Below are positions 33,740 to 47,300 of a stretch of 64,000 nucleotides of DNA, in pieces. This DNA comes from Siniperca chuatsi (taxonomy: Eukaryota > Chordata > Actinopteri > Centrarchiformes > Sinipercidae). Under the pieces are notes generated by a model. It saw nothing but the letters and a program-made list of their open reading frames with translations, did not search any database and was not told where the DNA came from. Both the position numbers and the translations under genes were made by a program. The stretch is from assembly GCF_020085105.1 (NCBI RefSeq), contig NC_058063.1:17702262-17766261 (forward strand). The letters are read 5' to 3'. Numbering within the stretch: the stretch's first letter is position 1; each line of letters opens with the position of its first letter.

Positions 33740-34673
33740 AGAACATTGTGAAGTCATTCAACATTCATACTTACAATCCCGCCCGTAACAGTTACGCTGT
33801 TCAGTGCTGATAAACACCTGTTCAGACATGGTGTCACATCACCTACACTGACATTTATCTCAGACTTCAAAACTGTGCTTCCCAGTTTATTCATGTGTTA
33901 TGGGTTGTTTGTCCTTAAGCCAACTTTCACTTCCCCATTAGTTAAAGTTCATGCATAGTTCATCAGCACAGCAGACAGGGCACACACCGGTCATAGTACT
34001 TTTCTGTTGATCACGCAGTGTGCACACAGTCTCTGTGTTTTACAGGGCGCGGGCTGTTAGACAGAGATAGTCAGTCACCCTTACAGGCTGTTAGACATCT
34101 TTAATGCACGTATAAGCTGTTATACATTTCAATACAGGTTAATACCATAATTTACACTACACTGTACGTTAGTAATGCCACCAAACCAAGCTGTGTAATG
34201 ACAATAGCACAAACTGTATGTGTGGCGTTGTGTTTTTTTGCCACAGGAACCTACATGCATTCAGTTGGTGATGCAGAAAATCAGTTTTCCCGTTTGCTTC
34301 ACAATTCATTCAGTAATATTAATGGTTTGTGCGGAAGAAGGCTCAGATGACGCGTCAAACGTGTTGTTAAAAGATGAAATCAAAGTTTACCATCTCCACT
34401 ACCTGCAGCTGTTTGATTATCAGCTGATTCAACATCATACATGCCACCTCATGCACTCAGTTCAAGCGAATTTCCCCACCCTTGCCGCTATGTAACAAGT
34501 GTCACGCTGGTGTTGTACTGAAGTCTGCTTCACCATTGATTTGTGTTTCCCCTTAACTTATCCTGAGCCCAATCCTCAACCAGTCTTCAGCTAACCATAA
34601 CCTAACCATAGTCCTAAACCCAACCACTGTGGGCAACGGAACGGGAAACACTATTTGACTTGTTGACAATAAG
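33740..34673. repeat. Segment shared only with 3757-4692
   Basis: Second copy of the block that replaces the N-terminal exon in unit 0. The plus-strand 91-codon frame recurs at 34220-34495 with only a few substitutions. Confidence 0.7.

Positions 34674-34674
<1 letters not shown>

Positions 34675-34706
<32 letters not shown>
34675..34706. repeat. (TA)n microsatellite
   Basis: About 16 TA units, homologous to 4693-4725. Confidence 0.9.
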
Positions 34707-34707
<1 letters not shown>

Positions 34708-34945
34708 CACCAGCCTTATCCTTTAACATTCACATTTTTGACCAACAGCAGGTGCATTTGCACAGCTGACCAGGTGGGAAATTTCTCACTGCAACTCAGT
34801 AAGAGGCCTTTTAGTAAGTGGTTTCATGGTTGATTCAAATGTGGTGCTGAACATAGTCCAGCATTTAAGAATTCAAACTCCAGGGTCACGTGAGAATATG
34901 GGAGTTTCTTGTTTCCTGGTAGGACTCTAATGCAGAAAAAAATGT
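34707..34945. repeat. Truncated R2 spacer
   Basis: Starts AACACCAGCCTTATCCTTTA like the other R2 copies but breaks after about 240 bp at GCAGAAAAAAATG and joins the C1q 3' flank of unit D. About 1.7 kb of spacer and flank are missing here. Confidence 0.7.
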
Positions 34946-35356
34946 TAATTAATTAATATTTGAATTTTATCTGGTAAATTTAATTCGATTATTGTAGAAT
35001 AGATTCAACTTTCTTGCCAATGAGCAAGTTCAGGTACATAGCCAACGAAATGCAGCTAGCATCTGACCAGAAGTGCAAAACCAAGGTAACCCCACTGAGC
35101 CTCTCGTAAAAAGGAAACATTTGGAAACATCCAACCTGTCTAAGGTTGTTGTAAGCTGTTGTATTGTTCCCCTCGAGTGTTGGACAGAACCAACAATAAA
35201 ATGGCCATTTTGATTTAGTTTCCCCTGTGGATGGTGAAAAGGGAAAGGCCACGAGTAAGTAATATCAAATGGGTAAAATTAAAATTGTATTGGTAATATA
35301 GTAGATGCATCATTGATCTCAGGTTTTTAAAATCATCTTTCTGAAATCATCGATTC

Positions 35357-37460
35357 TCACAGTTGAGTGACCAGAAAACCACTGAAGGTGGTATGGCGTT
35401 CGGCTGCCCAAACATGAGAATCTTTTTTCAGGGACACATACACCTCGTCCCCTTTCTGCAGCTGCACGAATACTGCATTTCCTCCATTATCAGCTGTGTC
35501 AGCGCTTGTTTTGTGATCAGTTGTCCTGACAATGAGGTCGCCGTTCTTGAACAGCAACAGCCCTGATTGATGTTCTCCTCCAGCATGATAGAAGAAGGTA
35601 AAATAATAAAAACCTGCAACAGAAGCACTGAAGATACCTGTGGAAACAAAGAAACATTCATCAAATTTAAAGGTTTCTGAAAAGCTTTGAGTGTATCAAA
35701 AGGAAAGTAATCTCCTTTTTTGTCAGAACACGTTAGGGGTGTAACTGAATATGAATGCATTATTTGGATATTCACAGATAATGCGCTCTTAACAGAATTT
35801 CTGCAGTAAAATAAATTCAGGTACATGGTTAAAATATTATATTTTTTGTTGACAGCTAAACTTATAGATGAATGAATGAATGAATGCTAGTAGACAACAA
35901 TGTAATACACAAAATGAAGCAGACTTGACAATGTCTAAAACTTCTGGTATGACCACGACCACTTCTGGGTAGAATCCAAATACAGATATATTTGTGATGC
36001 CAACAGATACGGATATTAGCGTAACACCCCTACAAAAGTAACAAAATAACCTTAAGCAAGTAAGATAAAATATATGAACAATATATGAATAAAATATATG
36101 ACAATATGAAGACATTAAGACATAAATATTGTTAATACTGTATAAACATACTGTATGGCGTACTGAATATATACTGTATACTATGTAACCTATGTTGAGT
36201 TTTCACATCATTGTTTGTGTAATCTTTAACGAGAAAATCTGCTGCAAAAAGTTCTGATCATGTCTCTCTTTAAAGCTGCATTAATTACTTTGTGTGTTGT
36301 CTTCCGGCAATCCAATGAAATTAAGTCCAATATTCACTTTCCTTTTTAGCTCTGGTTTGGTTTACACCAAATCCTCAACTTGCCAGATGCTCCACTGTGT
36401 TTTCTAGCTTTCTAGTTGTTTCTTGTCTGCAGTTTGGTGCTGGGCAGGTGGTGTAAAGTAAGTTTAATCAGAGCTTTTTTTGCTAAAAACAGCTGCCTGA
36501 TGCAGCTGGAAATGAGGTGGGTCGCAACAATAAGACTGAACCAACCAGTAAATTTGATCAGTAATTAGATTACTGATATGATTTATGAAACGCAGCTACA
36601 GTATATTCATGGAGCCAGTATGTAAAATATCAGTCAACATGGGTGATTATGAGTGTGGCTGCATGTGATGTATTTACCTGTAGTGTTATTGTAGGCACAA
36701 CCAAGGTTTGTAATCACTCTGTTGTAAACCACAGTTTTGTCTGTGTTGAAGGGTCCATAGGCCCCACCATGCTCTGCCAGTGCACTGAATATCACCTGGG
36801 TTTTCTCTATATAAAACAAAACATTCTCATCATGTTGTTACATCAAAGCATTTCTATTCTATTTATCTTGTGAATTTCATCACAACACATGCATTGCTTA
36901 AAGAGCAACTTGTAGGTTGAATTTTGGTGTATGTTGAACTGTTCTATCTCTTGCCAGTATCAGACAATCCTTACTTTTGGTTTCTACCAAACGTGATAGC
37001 AAACTTTAAAACATTGTGAAGTGAAACAACACAGCGTTAGGTATCTTTAGCTAATGCTGGTCAGCTCTCCAACGGCTCTCCTAACACTACAACTCAATTT
37101 AATGCTGGTGGCCGATGTTTCTCCTCATTCCTGCCCATTACTGGCCCCTTGGATGCTTAGCAGGCTCAAAATTAGAAGACTGAGGTCCATCATATGCATT
37201 TGAATATGTATTTTCAACCTCTTCATTGCCAAACTAGGACTGGAATCCATATTTATAACAACTAACTTTAATAAATTCTTCATTAAAGTCTTGAAAGAGA
37301 AAGTGTCACTCTACCTCCCATCTCTGTCGGTCGATCACTCGTGTTGGGATGAGGCAGACTGTGTTGGGATGGCTTCAGACCGTCTTTCGCTGTGCTTCGA
37401 TCTCTGCGTTGTCTCGATGATGCTGTGTCGTCATGTCCCTCCCTACCTCAAAGGCATGTG
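35357..37460 (-). CDS. C1q-domain protein, copy D, N-terminal exon altered
   Basis: Exon b is 35637-35357 and exon a is 36806-36678 (129 bp, beginning EKTQVIFSALAEHGGAYGPF as in copy 0). Together they encode a complete C1q domain ending FSGFLVTQL. The N-terminal exon matches copies A and B at its 3' end (PNTSDRPTEMG, donor GTAGAG at 37314), but its middle is rearranged. A 1-bp deletion near 37447 puts a TGA immediately upstream of the conserved REGHD segment. The frame is open only from there down, with no obvious ATG. Copy D is therefore doubtful as a functional gene although its C1q domain is undamaged. Residue changes relative to B (KNGDLIVRTTDHKTSADTAD, HVWAAERH) lie in loops. Confidence 0.6.
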
Positions 37461-37929
37461 GCTGCTTTTATGTTGTTAAATGATCGATGATGATGTTTGC
37501 TGCTTCATGTCCTGGTTTGCTCCCTATACTGTACTTCATTGATGGTATAAAATAATGTTAAGATTGCCCTTGTTGATACTGGCGATGATAACGACAATTA
37601 TTAACAGTCTGCTGCTTTTCTTAGGAAACTTTGGGCTTAATTGTTTTACCAGTTTGCAGAAGTTTCACCAGGATACATCTTGAGATATTTTTTAAGAAAC
37701 CCCAATGATCACAACACCAACATCTAAACAAAAGCTGCAAATGTTGAAATTCCTAAAGGGTGAGGAACAACTGAGTCTTGGGAAAGGATGAGAATGAAAA
37801 GAGAATATATAATATTAATCTATTAAAACACACACACATACTATATACACTTCAGTTGTGAATGTAACTTAGTACATTTACATTGTACTTGAGTATTTAT
37901 ATTTTTTACTGCTTTATACTTCCACTCCC

Positions 37930-38250
37930 CTACATATCAGAGGCAAATATTGTTCTTGCATATACATTTTCCATTTTATTTCCTATTATGCATACAACAG
38001 GAGACTGAGGAGTATGAACATTCATTATCCCCTGTAAAACAAAAATTACCTCAGTCCAGAATCGTTCTACCATTGGACAGGACCACAGTAAGTGCCTGAG
38101 TGTACCAATCCTACCATACATACATATATAGCTGAGATAGTTCCTGGACATGAGCGTTTTTAAGATAGATCTCAGCTATAAGTATTGTAAAAAGTAGCAT
38201 TCATGGAATGTCCCTCGTAAACTGTCCAATCATGGTGATATTTTGGTGTT
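37930..38250 (-). mobile_element. L1-like LINE ORF2 C-terminal fragment
   Basis: The minus strand encodes GRIGTLRHLLWSCPMVERFW followed by TEVIFVLQGI. The H-x2-W-x-C-x5-FW spacing is typical of the C-terminal domain of L1/Tx1-type ORF2. About 220 bp are open. No other part of the element was seen. Confidence 0.6.
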
Positions 38251-40618
38251 TGGCCAAGTGCTCTTTGCCAGTGTTATACTGCCTGCAGTTAACAGTGAAT
38301 TATTAGCACAATGGACAAAATAGTAGAGACAGTTTTTGTTGAAACTGTTTAAGAGAGGTGTTGATTCAATTGTATGGTCATTTTGGAGGCTGTAGCTTGG
38401 AATTGTATTGAGTTGAACTGACAGGTGTTTCTATTATTTTGTTCACCCTACTTATATCAATGACGGTAAGGTAAATACCTCTCTGAATAATGCAATACAG
38501 TTTAACAGCACCACAAACTACAGCCCCCAAAATGACCATCCAGTTGTCACTATTTTTTAGTGAACAACTACCGTATTTCCTCACATAAAATCCAGTCTGA
38601 ATGAATGGCCAGGAAAGTGGATGATGTGAACAAATAAGGACAGGTCCCAAATACAGGCCGGGGGGGGGGGAAACAAGGGTGGATATTGTCAGGTTCAAGA
38701 CACCTAGAACATTTAAATCATATACAAGGAAAGAAAGACAAAGGCATTAAGTTAAGTTTTACTCGAGGAGAGTAAGCATAGATGCATTCAGTTACATCTT
38801 CTACTCACTCTGAAGTGCATCTATGCAGCCTCCTCTCTTTTATTCAGTTTAGGAGATTCCCTGTTACATAGTTTTCTAAGGGGTGGGGGAAGTATATACT
38901 GCTACAATAAGAAAAGAAACAAAGTGGTGTTGTCAGGTCTATCTCGTGAGAGCGGCCTTGGGGGCAGCCACAACTCATGAGACCATCTGGTGCGGTGTCA
39001 GCCTGCCCTGTCGGTCATGGGATGGCAGGGTGCATTCCTGTTATTCTCACAGACATAAGTTTAATAACACACATATACACACAGCATTGCTGTGTACTTT
39101 AAAGGCTACTAAGAACAAAACATAAATGGGATAACTTATGTACATTTTTATTCTAACAGATATAATGGACATGCCAACTAAGCACATGTACATTTCCATC
39201 GCTTTAATTTAATAAATTCAACAATATAATCATGCTCTTTTCAACACTTTCTAGTTCTGGATTATTCATTTTAGTATTGTCCGATTTCAGTCACTGCGGG
39301 TGTGTGTGTGTGTTAATGTCCCAGCCAATCTGTATACTTTACAAGTGCCATAAGTTGGCAATAGCTACATTTGAGAACCATATGGAAACCGCTCAAGTCA
39401 CTGAATTTTCACGGTCCTGCACATATTTCACAGATAAAAGCCTTGTTAAGAAATGAAGGGATTCTGTGCACAGAAACACTAGAGAGCTTTTAATTTGAAA
39501 CAAGTGTGATGAGTTTGAGTTTGTATTAACAATGTATGGGCCACGGTTGGGTAGTGTGGTGTCTTGTTTGCCTTCACACACACACAGTGCTGGTTCTGGG
39601 CCACACCCGTCCAGCCGAGCCCAAACCTGAATTCAACAATGACACAATTTGTTGTACACAAAGTTACAACTGTTATACTATAAGGCACTTTTTTATCTTT
39701 GATCCAGAACTTACTTTCTTGTAATGTTTTTGTGTTTATTAAAGAAAAAAAAGAAAAACAAACAAATGTGTTGTCACGTGCCTCCCTTACCCACTTATAG
39801 AGAATCTGTGGTGGTGGGAAAATGCAAAAGATTCTGCAAACCAAAAAAAAAGTTAGTGCAAGCCCATCTAATCAGCCAGTATCACATTTTTCCACAACCA
39901 CAGATCACCTGCGAGTTGTGGAAAGGCTGATGGGAATGTCATTAGTTTTGCAGGTATTTGGTCATAAAGCAAAGTATTGGACATTTTTACACACTGTGAG
40001 TTCTAGCGTCATCATCTGTGGTTTTGTTCAACTACATTTGTGTATGTCTGTGTATATGACACACACTGTCCATACTGGCTGTGAAGAGATCCCTTCCTAA
40101 CATGATTTTTTTTTGTCAGAGATGGTGGACAAAATCCAGAGTCCTCAGTCTGTGTAAAAATGCAAAAATTAGTTAGACAAATGTTGTGGATATCTTTCAA
40201 AGTTAGAGTTTTTAGTAGAAAATTCTCTCTTTGTGTTTTCTCTGATAGTTGTTCCTAGCTGAGCTGCAGTGGAGAGACAGTAATGGGAAAATTGGCACTA
40301 AAAAGACCATAACTTTAGAAGATACCCACTTGATTTGTCCAACTCAGACTGCTGAAGTCACATATTAGCTTCAGCTAAACGTTTGTATGCACAGAAGGAG
40401 AACTGTGGCTCTTGTCCCCATCACTTACATTAAAATCACGTTAAGAAGGGATCTCTTCAGGCCCAGTATTGAAAAGAGGGATGATTATAGACCCATAACT
40501 CTTTCAGTGTACAAGTGAGTTTTGTTTCAGGACAGACTTAAACAAATGTGAACCTCAACCTCCTTTAATACCAATGGGAAATTGCAGTGTTACAGCAGCC
40601 AAGTCACAAATATGATCA
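38251..40618. other. Single-copy intergenic DNA, no gene recognised
   Basis: Contains a G-run (38659-38668), a short (GT)n near 39300 and several short open frames without domains. The minus-strand 121-codon frame 39844-39479 and the plus-strand 92-codon frame 39822-40100 show no splice or domain support. Confidence 0.5.
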
Positions 40619-40626
40619 CAAAACAA

Positions 40627-41114
40627 CAGGGTGGAAGAAGTACTCAGATCTTAAGTAAAAATAGCAATACCACAGTGTAGAAATACTCTGTTACAAGTAA
40701 AAGTCCTGCATTCAAAATTATACTTAAGTAGAAGTGCAAAAGCATTAGCATCAAAATATACTTAAGAAACCAAAAGTACTCACTATGCAGAATGACCCAT
40801 TTTAGAAAAATATATATATATTATTGTATTATAATTATTGATGCATTCATGTGTAAGCATCACTAATGTTGCAGCTAGGAAAAGTGGAGCTAATTTTTTA
40901 TTATATAAATTGCCAGGTAGCTTGAGTTGAATAAAGTTTTATCCTATTTTATCATATCACTTCATCATTCATCTGAATCTGCAAAGTAACTAGTAACTAA
41001 AAGTATAAAATATATGGAGTGGAGTAAAAGTATAAAGTATGAAAATACTCAGGTAAAGTACAAGTACTTCAATATTGTACTTGAGTAAATGCACTTAGTT
41101 ATTTTCCACCACTG
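40627..41114. mobile_element. hAT-type MITE with 8-bp target duplication
   Basis: Ends are CAGGGTGGAAGAAGTACTCA and the complement of CAGTGGTGGAAAATAACTAA. Flanks are CAAAACAA at 40619-40626 and 41115-41122, a perfect 8-bp duplication as made by hAT transposases. The interior contains the familiar fish repeat AAGTAAAAGTCCTGCATTCA. It is 488 bp and non-coding. It lies about 200 bp upstream of the VBP1 start codon and could affect the promoter. Confidence 0.85.
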
Positions 41115-41324
41115 CAAAACAAAACATAAGAGGAAGGGGAAAAAAACTAACTAGAAATTGATAAAAAATTAAGAACTAGGGCCATACGCAAGTTTAGTAG
41201 GTGTAGTAATACTGGTAGTAGTACTACCTGTGGCCACTAGAGGCAGCCGAGCCTCCGCTCTCCTCTTGAGACGGTTGACGCCCAGACTTGTACGTAAGGA
41301 AGGAAGGAGTAGCCTCTCTCCAAG

Positions 41325-44300
41325 ATGGCGGCGACCATAGACAACAGCAATGCCGTACAGGCGACAAAGAAAAAGCATCTCGGGATCCCCGAAGCCGTGT
41401 TTGTGGTGCGTAAAACCTGACACTCTCACTTTGTCACATGTCTACAATGGGATTAGACCGTTGAAAACACCCTTTTACACTTGTAGCCTGTGTGTGGGCT
41501 AGTCATGCTGGCTACGAGCTAGTTAGCTAAGTTAGCAAGAGAGCTAACTCAGTTAATCTTGCTGTGTGTGCAGGCTGAGCGGCTGCTCACGTCCATCTAT
41601 GGACATTACAATGTCTGTGTGATAGCTGCTTCTTATGTTCAGTGTACCTCGTTTCCTCTCTAGGCTTTTAGGTATTTTAGTTAGCTACACGTTAGCCAGT
41701 TAACCGTGAGCTGCTTTGCTAATGAATCTCTTGCTGTCATTAAAAATAGCGTTAGCTGCCTCACTTCTCGTCCTCATCTCCTCCTTCATTAATTGTTAGT
41801 TAATATTAATACTGTAGAATCAGTCTAACAATACAGACATTACCATTGTAACAAGTACAGGTTGGATTTTGTGCTCGTTCAAACATGTAGGTTGTTGCAT
41901 TGTATGGAGCACTAAATTAACCCAATAATATGTAATGAATGATACAGGTGCTGCCTGGCCCTTGTCAGGTTTTGGGGTTGGGGCCCAGCAAGGGGTCCCA
42001 AGATACATCACAAGTATTTATTCCCGTTTTTGGTGTAGGATACCTCTTTTTATTTCTTGTCACACATAGAATAAAGCAACACCAGTTTTCTCAGCAGTTT
42101 TCCCCTCAAAATCTGGCTCAGTGTCCCAACCAGGAAGTGAAACGAGCAGATTTTTTTGCTTCTACAAGAGTGGCCGTAGTAAGACATTTCATCAGAGGCC
42201 AAAAAAATGTTGGCTGTTGTTTGGACAAAACAAGCAATTTGAAAATATCAGCTTGGGCTCTTGGAAATTGTTATGGGCATTATTTACAATTTGTATTTTC
42301 AGACATTATATAGACCAATCAATCGAAAAAATTCTCAGCAGATTATTTGATACAAAAAATAATCGCTGGTTGCAGCCTTTGTGTACAAAGTCACAAGCCA
42401 AAAAGGTTGGTGTCTACTGATGTAGGCTTTTCTGGTGGTCTTGTAGAGCCAGACCGATCCATTGGTTGGTCCCTTATAATTCCAAGTAGGGGTGGGCGAT
42501 ATGACCTAAAATTAATTTCACGGTATTACAAAAAAAAAGATACTCCACTCGAAACATGATTCTGCCTCTTTTCACTCTATTGGCAATGTAAGGAACATAT
42601 CTTAAGAAAAAAAAATGATTAAAACGTTGTGTGTTTATTGGCTCCAAATAGGAATGAAAATGAGGTATAGGCCTACATGTGTTTAGCAGCCTCTCCAATA
42701 ATGTAATGTAGATTAATTTGTAAATGTAATGTGATTCATTCTCAGAGGTAGACAAGGGGTAGAATTAGACATCTCAACAGCATTTATTTGGCAGAAAAGT
42801 GTTTAGTATAAAGTAAGTACAATAGTCAATTTCTCTTGACTGTCCCTCAATATTACAACATTAGTCCAACTTCATTCCACCCTGTGGAAGTACAATCGAT
42901 GCTAGTAGCTCTGCAATTTTTCAATGCCAAGTTCAACAGTCTAACCTGCAAAATAAACAGCAAAGGAACATAAAAATGACAAAACTTACAGCTTCCAGGT
43001 TTGAAGTCAGTATCAATCTATCCTTGAGCTTCAGTTTTGAAGTAGTTACTGGATGTAACTCCAGTTCTATGAGTACGTGCGTAGCCCTCTGCCTGCGTGT
43101 TAACGCAGCCACCGTATGGCACATTAGTTTTAATATGCTAAAACATTATTGTGGTAATGACGGAATTGCAAAATCCATGTCGTGGTAGAATGTGACCCCG
43201 CTGACGTTGACAAAACCAATATACCTCCCACCCCTAATTCAAAGATATTCGCTTATCAAAAAAGGATAGATATTTTTTGGTATTGGTGATTTGTCAGCAG
43301 ATAAGTGGCAAGAAATTTCATGACATAAATGTCAAAGACATGTTTGAGTTCATTTAAAAACACTGTTGCCATAACATCCACCAGAGAGCACTGACAAGTT
43401 TACTTTTCCTGTTCCTGGACATTTGTCATAAGTCTTTAAAAACTAATTTAAGGGATCCTAATCAAAAATGTAATGTTAGATGCTCATGGTAAAAAAACAG
43501 CAATCAGCTGATATATTGTTATTGAGTCTTTGTGACTCAAAAACACACTCTGCTCACGGTGTGCTCTCTCCTCTGCTGGATTTTACAGGAGGATGTCGAC
43601 TCTTTTATGAAGCAGCCAGGCAACGAGACAGCAGATTCAGCACTGAGGAAGCTGGATGAACAGTACCAGAAATATAAATACATGGAGCTCAACCTTTCTC
43701 AAAAGAAACTCCGGTAACACCAACAAAAAGACACTTTGTCTTCTCACATAAAATAAACTGACACCTTGGGTATGTCTTTGTGACTTTAGACAGTTCGGTT
43801 CCGGTGTTGGCCATAGCGCTGACACACATTTATTTATCTGTTTAAACATGTTTACATTTTAGATGTAATTCAGTGTATTCTACATCATTGGTTGATTGGT
43901 TGGTTTGTAAGAGCAACATTTATTATCATTATTAGTTATAAATGTACTTATTTATGTTTGTGATATCTCTTAAGCCACTTTGGATTTCAGAAAATGTCCT
44001 TGTTTGAAGTTATCCTCGCCTTGGTGTACACGCATACACAAAAACTACAATAACATCCACATTGCATTTGGCTGTGTAACCATGTAATGACTTAATTAAT
44101 TCCTTCCTTACTCGACTAAAACATTTTGCTTCTCTTCTTGAATTGACTTCAAAATACTACTGTTGGTTTATAAAGCACTGAATGGTTTAGGGCCAAAATA
44201 CATTTCTGATCTTCTGCTACATTATGAACCATCCAGACCTCTCAGGTGGTCTGGGACAGGTCTGCTTTCAGTCCCCAGATTTAAAACTAAACATGTAGAA

Positions 44301-47300
44301 GCAGCGTTCAGTTTCTCTGCACCATATATCTGGAACAAACTCCCAGAAAACTGCTGGTCTGCTGCAACTCTGTTCTTTTAAATCAAGGCTGAAGACTTTT
44401 CTGTTTGCCGCTGCATTATATCAAATAATGATTAATTTCTTACACTTCACTGCAACTTTTACTGTCCTGTGTTATCTTGGTTTTATTTTCTATTTAACTC
44501 TTAAGTGTTTTTAAATGTCTTTTTATATTGCCCTATGTAGCTTTTATGTTTTTATGTAAAGCACTTTGAATTGCCTTGTTGTTGAAATGTGCTATACAGA
44601 TAAACTTGCCTTTTCTTGATGTGTAGGTTGAAAAGCCAGATCCCGCAAATCACACAGACGCTAGAAATCCTACGACACATGCAGAAGAAAAAGGTGTGTA
44701 TCATCTTTGTAAACTACCTTTGAAATGATAAGGAGAATGGGCTATAATCTGTTTTTCAAAACATTTTGGAATGTACCAGTAAACCTGGCTGCAAGTTGTA
44801 CCAAACTGACATCAGCATATTGTGCTGTTAGATATGCCGTGTGGTGGGTAAACATATTGCAGTTTGTGATTTGTTGTTGATTAATGTGTCTAAAGGAGGG
44901 ATGGGTCGTGTAAATGACAAGAAATTAGAATAGAATTATTCATTCATTCGTAATTTGTCCACAGAAAGAATTACACACAAGACAGCAGTGCATACTTTTA
45001 AATTAGCTGTTTTAACAAAAGGTATAATTTCAACACAAATGCATGAAAGTTATTGGTCATTTAATTTATATTACAGAGCATGTAATGAGATTTTGATAGA
45101 GAAATCTTTTGAGGTATGAATTTATATCTTGCAGATATTCTGCTTTTCTTCAGATATATATGTGCTCTCTATCACCTTCCTGTACCCACATCCATCATCA
45201 CATTGGGCTGGACAATATAGCAATCACATTTTTTTTCCCACATCAGTCCATATTGATACATGTAACAGAATAAATTAAGTCAATATTTCTGATGAACTTA
45301 GATTCCCTTAAGCTAAAAAACCCTTAGTAGTTAATTTAGAAAGTTTTTCAATTGAAAATATTTGTAGGCTGCAAACAAAATCTACTTGAATAAGTAAATT
45401 ATACAAAAATAAATAAATCTTAGATCTTATTGTATAAATCCTTAAAAACCACAGACAACGATTCTTTATGTTTAAGGTTGTTGAAGGAGTGCTCGTCTCT
45501 TCCGTCCGTCTATCTGAGCAGTGTGTTAGAAAATGAAAATGTCTCAAAATCGGGCTTAATTAAAGAAAACTAGGTCAGTGTGAATAATGAAGGCCTTTTG
45601 ACCAGTTTGCTGTAATGTTTTCTTTTCCCAGGAGACCACAGAGCCCATGGAAACACACTTCCTATTGGCTGACAATGTTTACTGCAAGGCCTCAGTGCCG
45701 CCCACCAACAAAGTCTGCCTATGGTTAGGGGTAAGTAGAGCTTTAAAATCGGTTTTATTTACTTGTATGTAGCCTTTCATCACAAAACCATGTCTGAGAG
45801 CAATTTACAAAGACTGATAAAACAACAGTGCAAGACAAGCATATATGGGTACAAGTTATAAAGTTACTTCACTTCAAAGAGAAAAAAGGTACATGATGAC
45901 TGAAGTAATGGTGATGCTCAGTAGAGGTCAGACGCTGAGTTGGTTGTCATCCTGACCTCGGAAGGTTTTAAACTCCAAACTTCACAGTTTTCATTTATAT
46001 GAAACCAAGTGCTATCGTGGGGGTAAAGGCCATAACTTGAGTCCTCTTTAAATCTTTCACCCCAACATTTTCCCCCAAAGGCTAACGTCATGTTAGAGTA
46101 TGACATTGATGAAGCCCAGGCTCTCCTGGAGAAGAACCTATCCACAGCATCTCGTAACCTAGAGACACTCGAGGACGATCTGGATTTCCTGCGAGACCAG
46201 TTCACCACCACCGAAGTCAGTATCCTTCCACTATGTAGTCCACCCAGGTTGGGCTTACTGATGATACAAAGTGATAGAAAGTTCTGCGGAGCTGTTGTTG
46301 CAGTTTGTTTTTTTAACGCAAACTCATATGTTTTATTTAATGTTTTCCTTAGTGATGGGGGAAACAAAGCTTTGTGACGCACTGAATCACTATGAAGCAA
46401 TTGTGTTGAAAATGGTTCATTGTTTCAGAGCATTTGATACAGTCAACAATGGTGACATCTGCTGGGGGAACCCTTGGTATTGCATTTGTATGGGTGGATT
46501 CAATCTGAGACCATGATGATAGTTAGTCAGAATACAGGTGGTCTTACTGCTCTCATTATTATTTTGGTTTAAAAAAAAACGCATCACTTTTAAACAGAGT
46601 CTACAGCTCTGTTTTTAAATACTGAGGCAGAACTTGCCAAGAACATTTGTTTTTGTTTTTTACAGTTACATAGGTAATAAAAAGGGTAACGCAAACGCAA
46701 CAAATAGTAAGAAAAACAAAATGATTCATTTGTCAGTTTGTTGATGTGTAGCTTAATGCTATATGCTCTTTCATTGACACTGGATTGCCAGTAGTGCGTG
46801 TGTGGAGTATAGCATCATTTTATTTAAAGGTCCCATAAAATCACATCTTTACTTAAGTATTTCTTGATAAAACAGGATGTTGTTTTGGACAAATCTTGGA
46901 GGGGGGGGGTCATGTAAATCAGTATAATATCAGTCAAGAAGAGAAAGGCGGTTTTGTTGATGCCTAGAATCAGATCACCATTAAAGATTCACAATTTTTC
47001 CTTAATCCTATTAAGGACTTAATAAGATGATATATAACACATTATTAATTGCTTAATGACGTGTTTAAACGTTAAGCCAAAAAGGTGTGTTAAGAGTACC
47101 TATAAAGGATCAGTTCAACCAAATTGACTGACTACATTGCTAGAAACTTGAGGTAAGTGAGAAAATATGTATTTTGTAATTTGAGTGGAATGACCCTTTT
47201 AAAGCTGTTTAAATTTGAATTGCTTCTTTTGTTTGACCAGCAGCCCAAAACCAGTTTACAATTAAATGAAACACAGAAAAGCAGCTAATCCACACATTAG

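Noticed and set aside
39479-39844. 121-codon minus-strand frame
   Set aside because: No domain, low-complexity context (CA and A runs), and no supporting splice sites.
41169-41429. Minus-strand 86-codon frame at the VBP1 start
   Set aside because: Antisense to VBP1 exon 1 and its promoter. The plus strand is clearly the coding one.
46090-46377. 95-codon plus-strand frame
   Set aside because: It is VBP1 exon 5 read through its GTATCC donor into the intron. The spliced form gives the full prefoldin protein.
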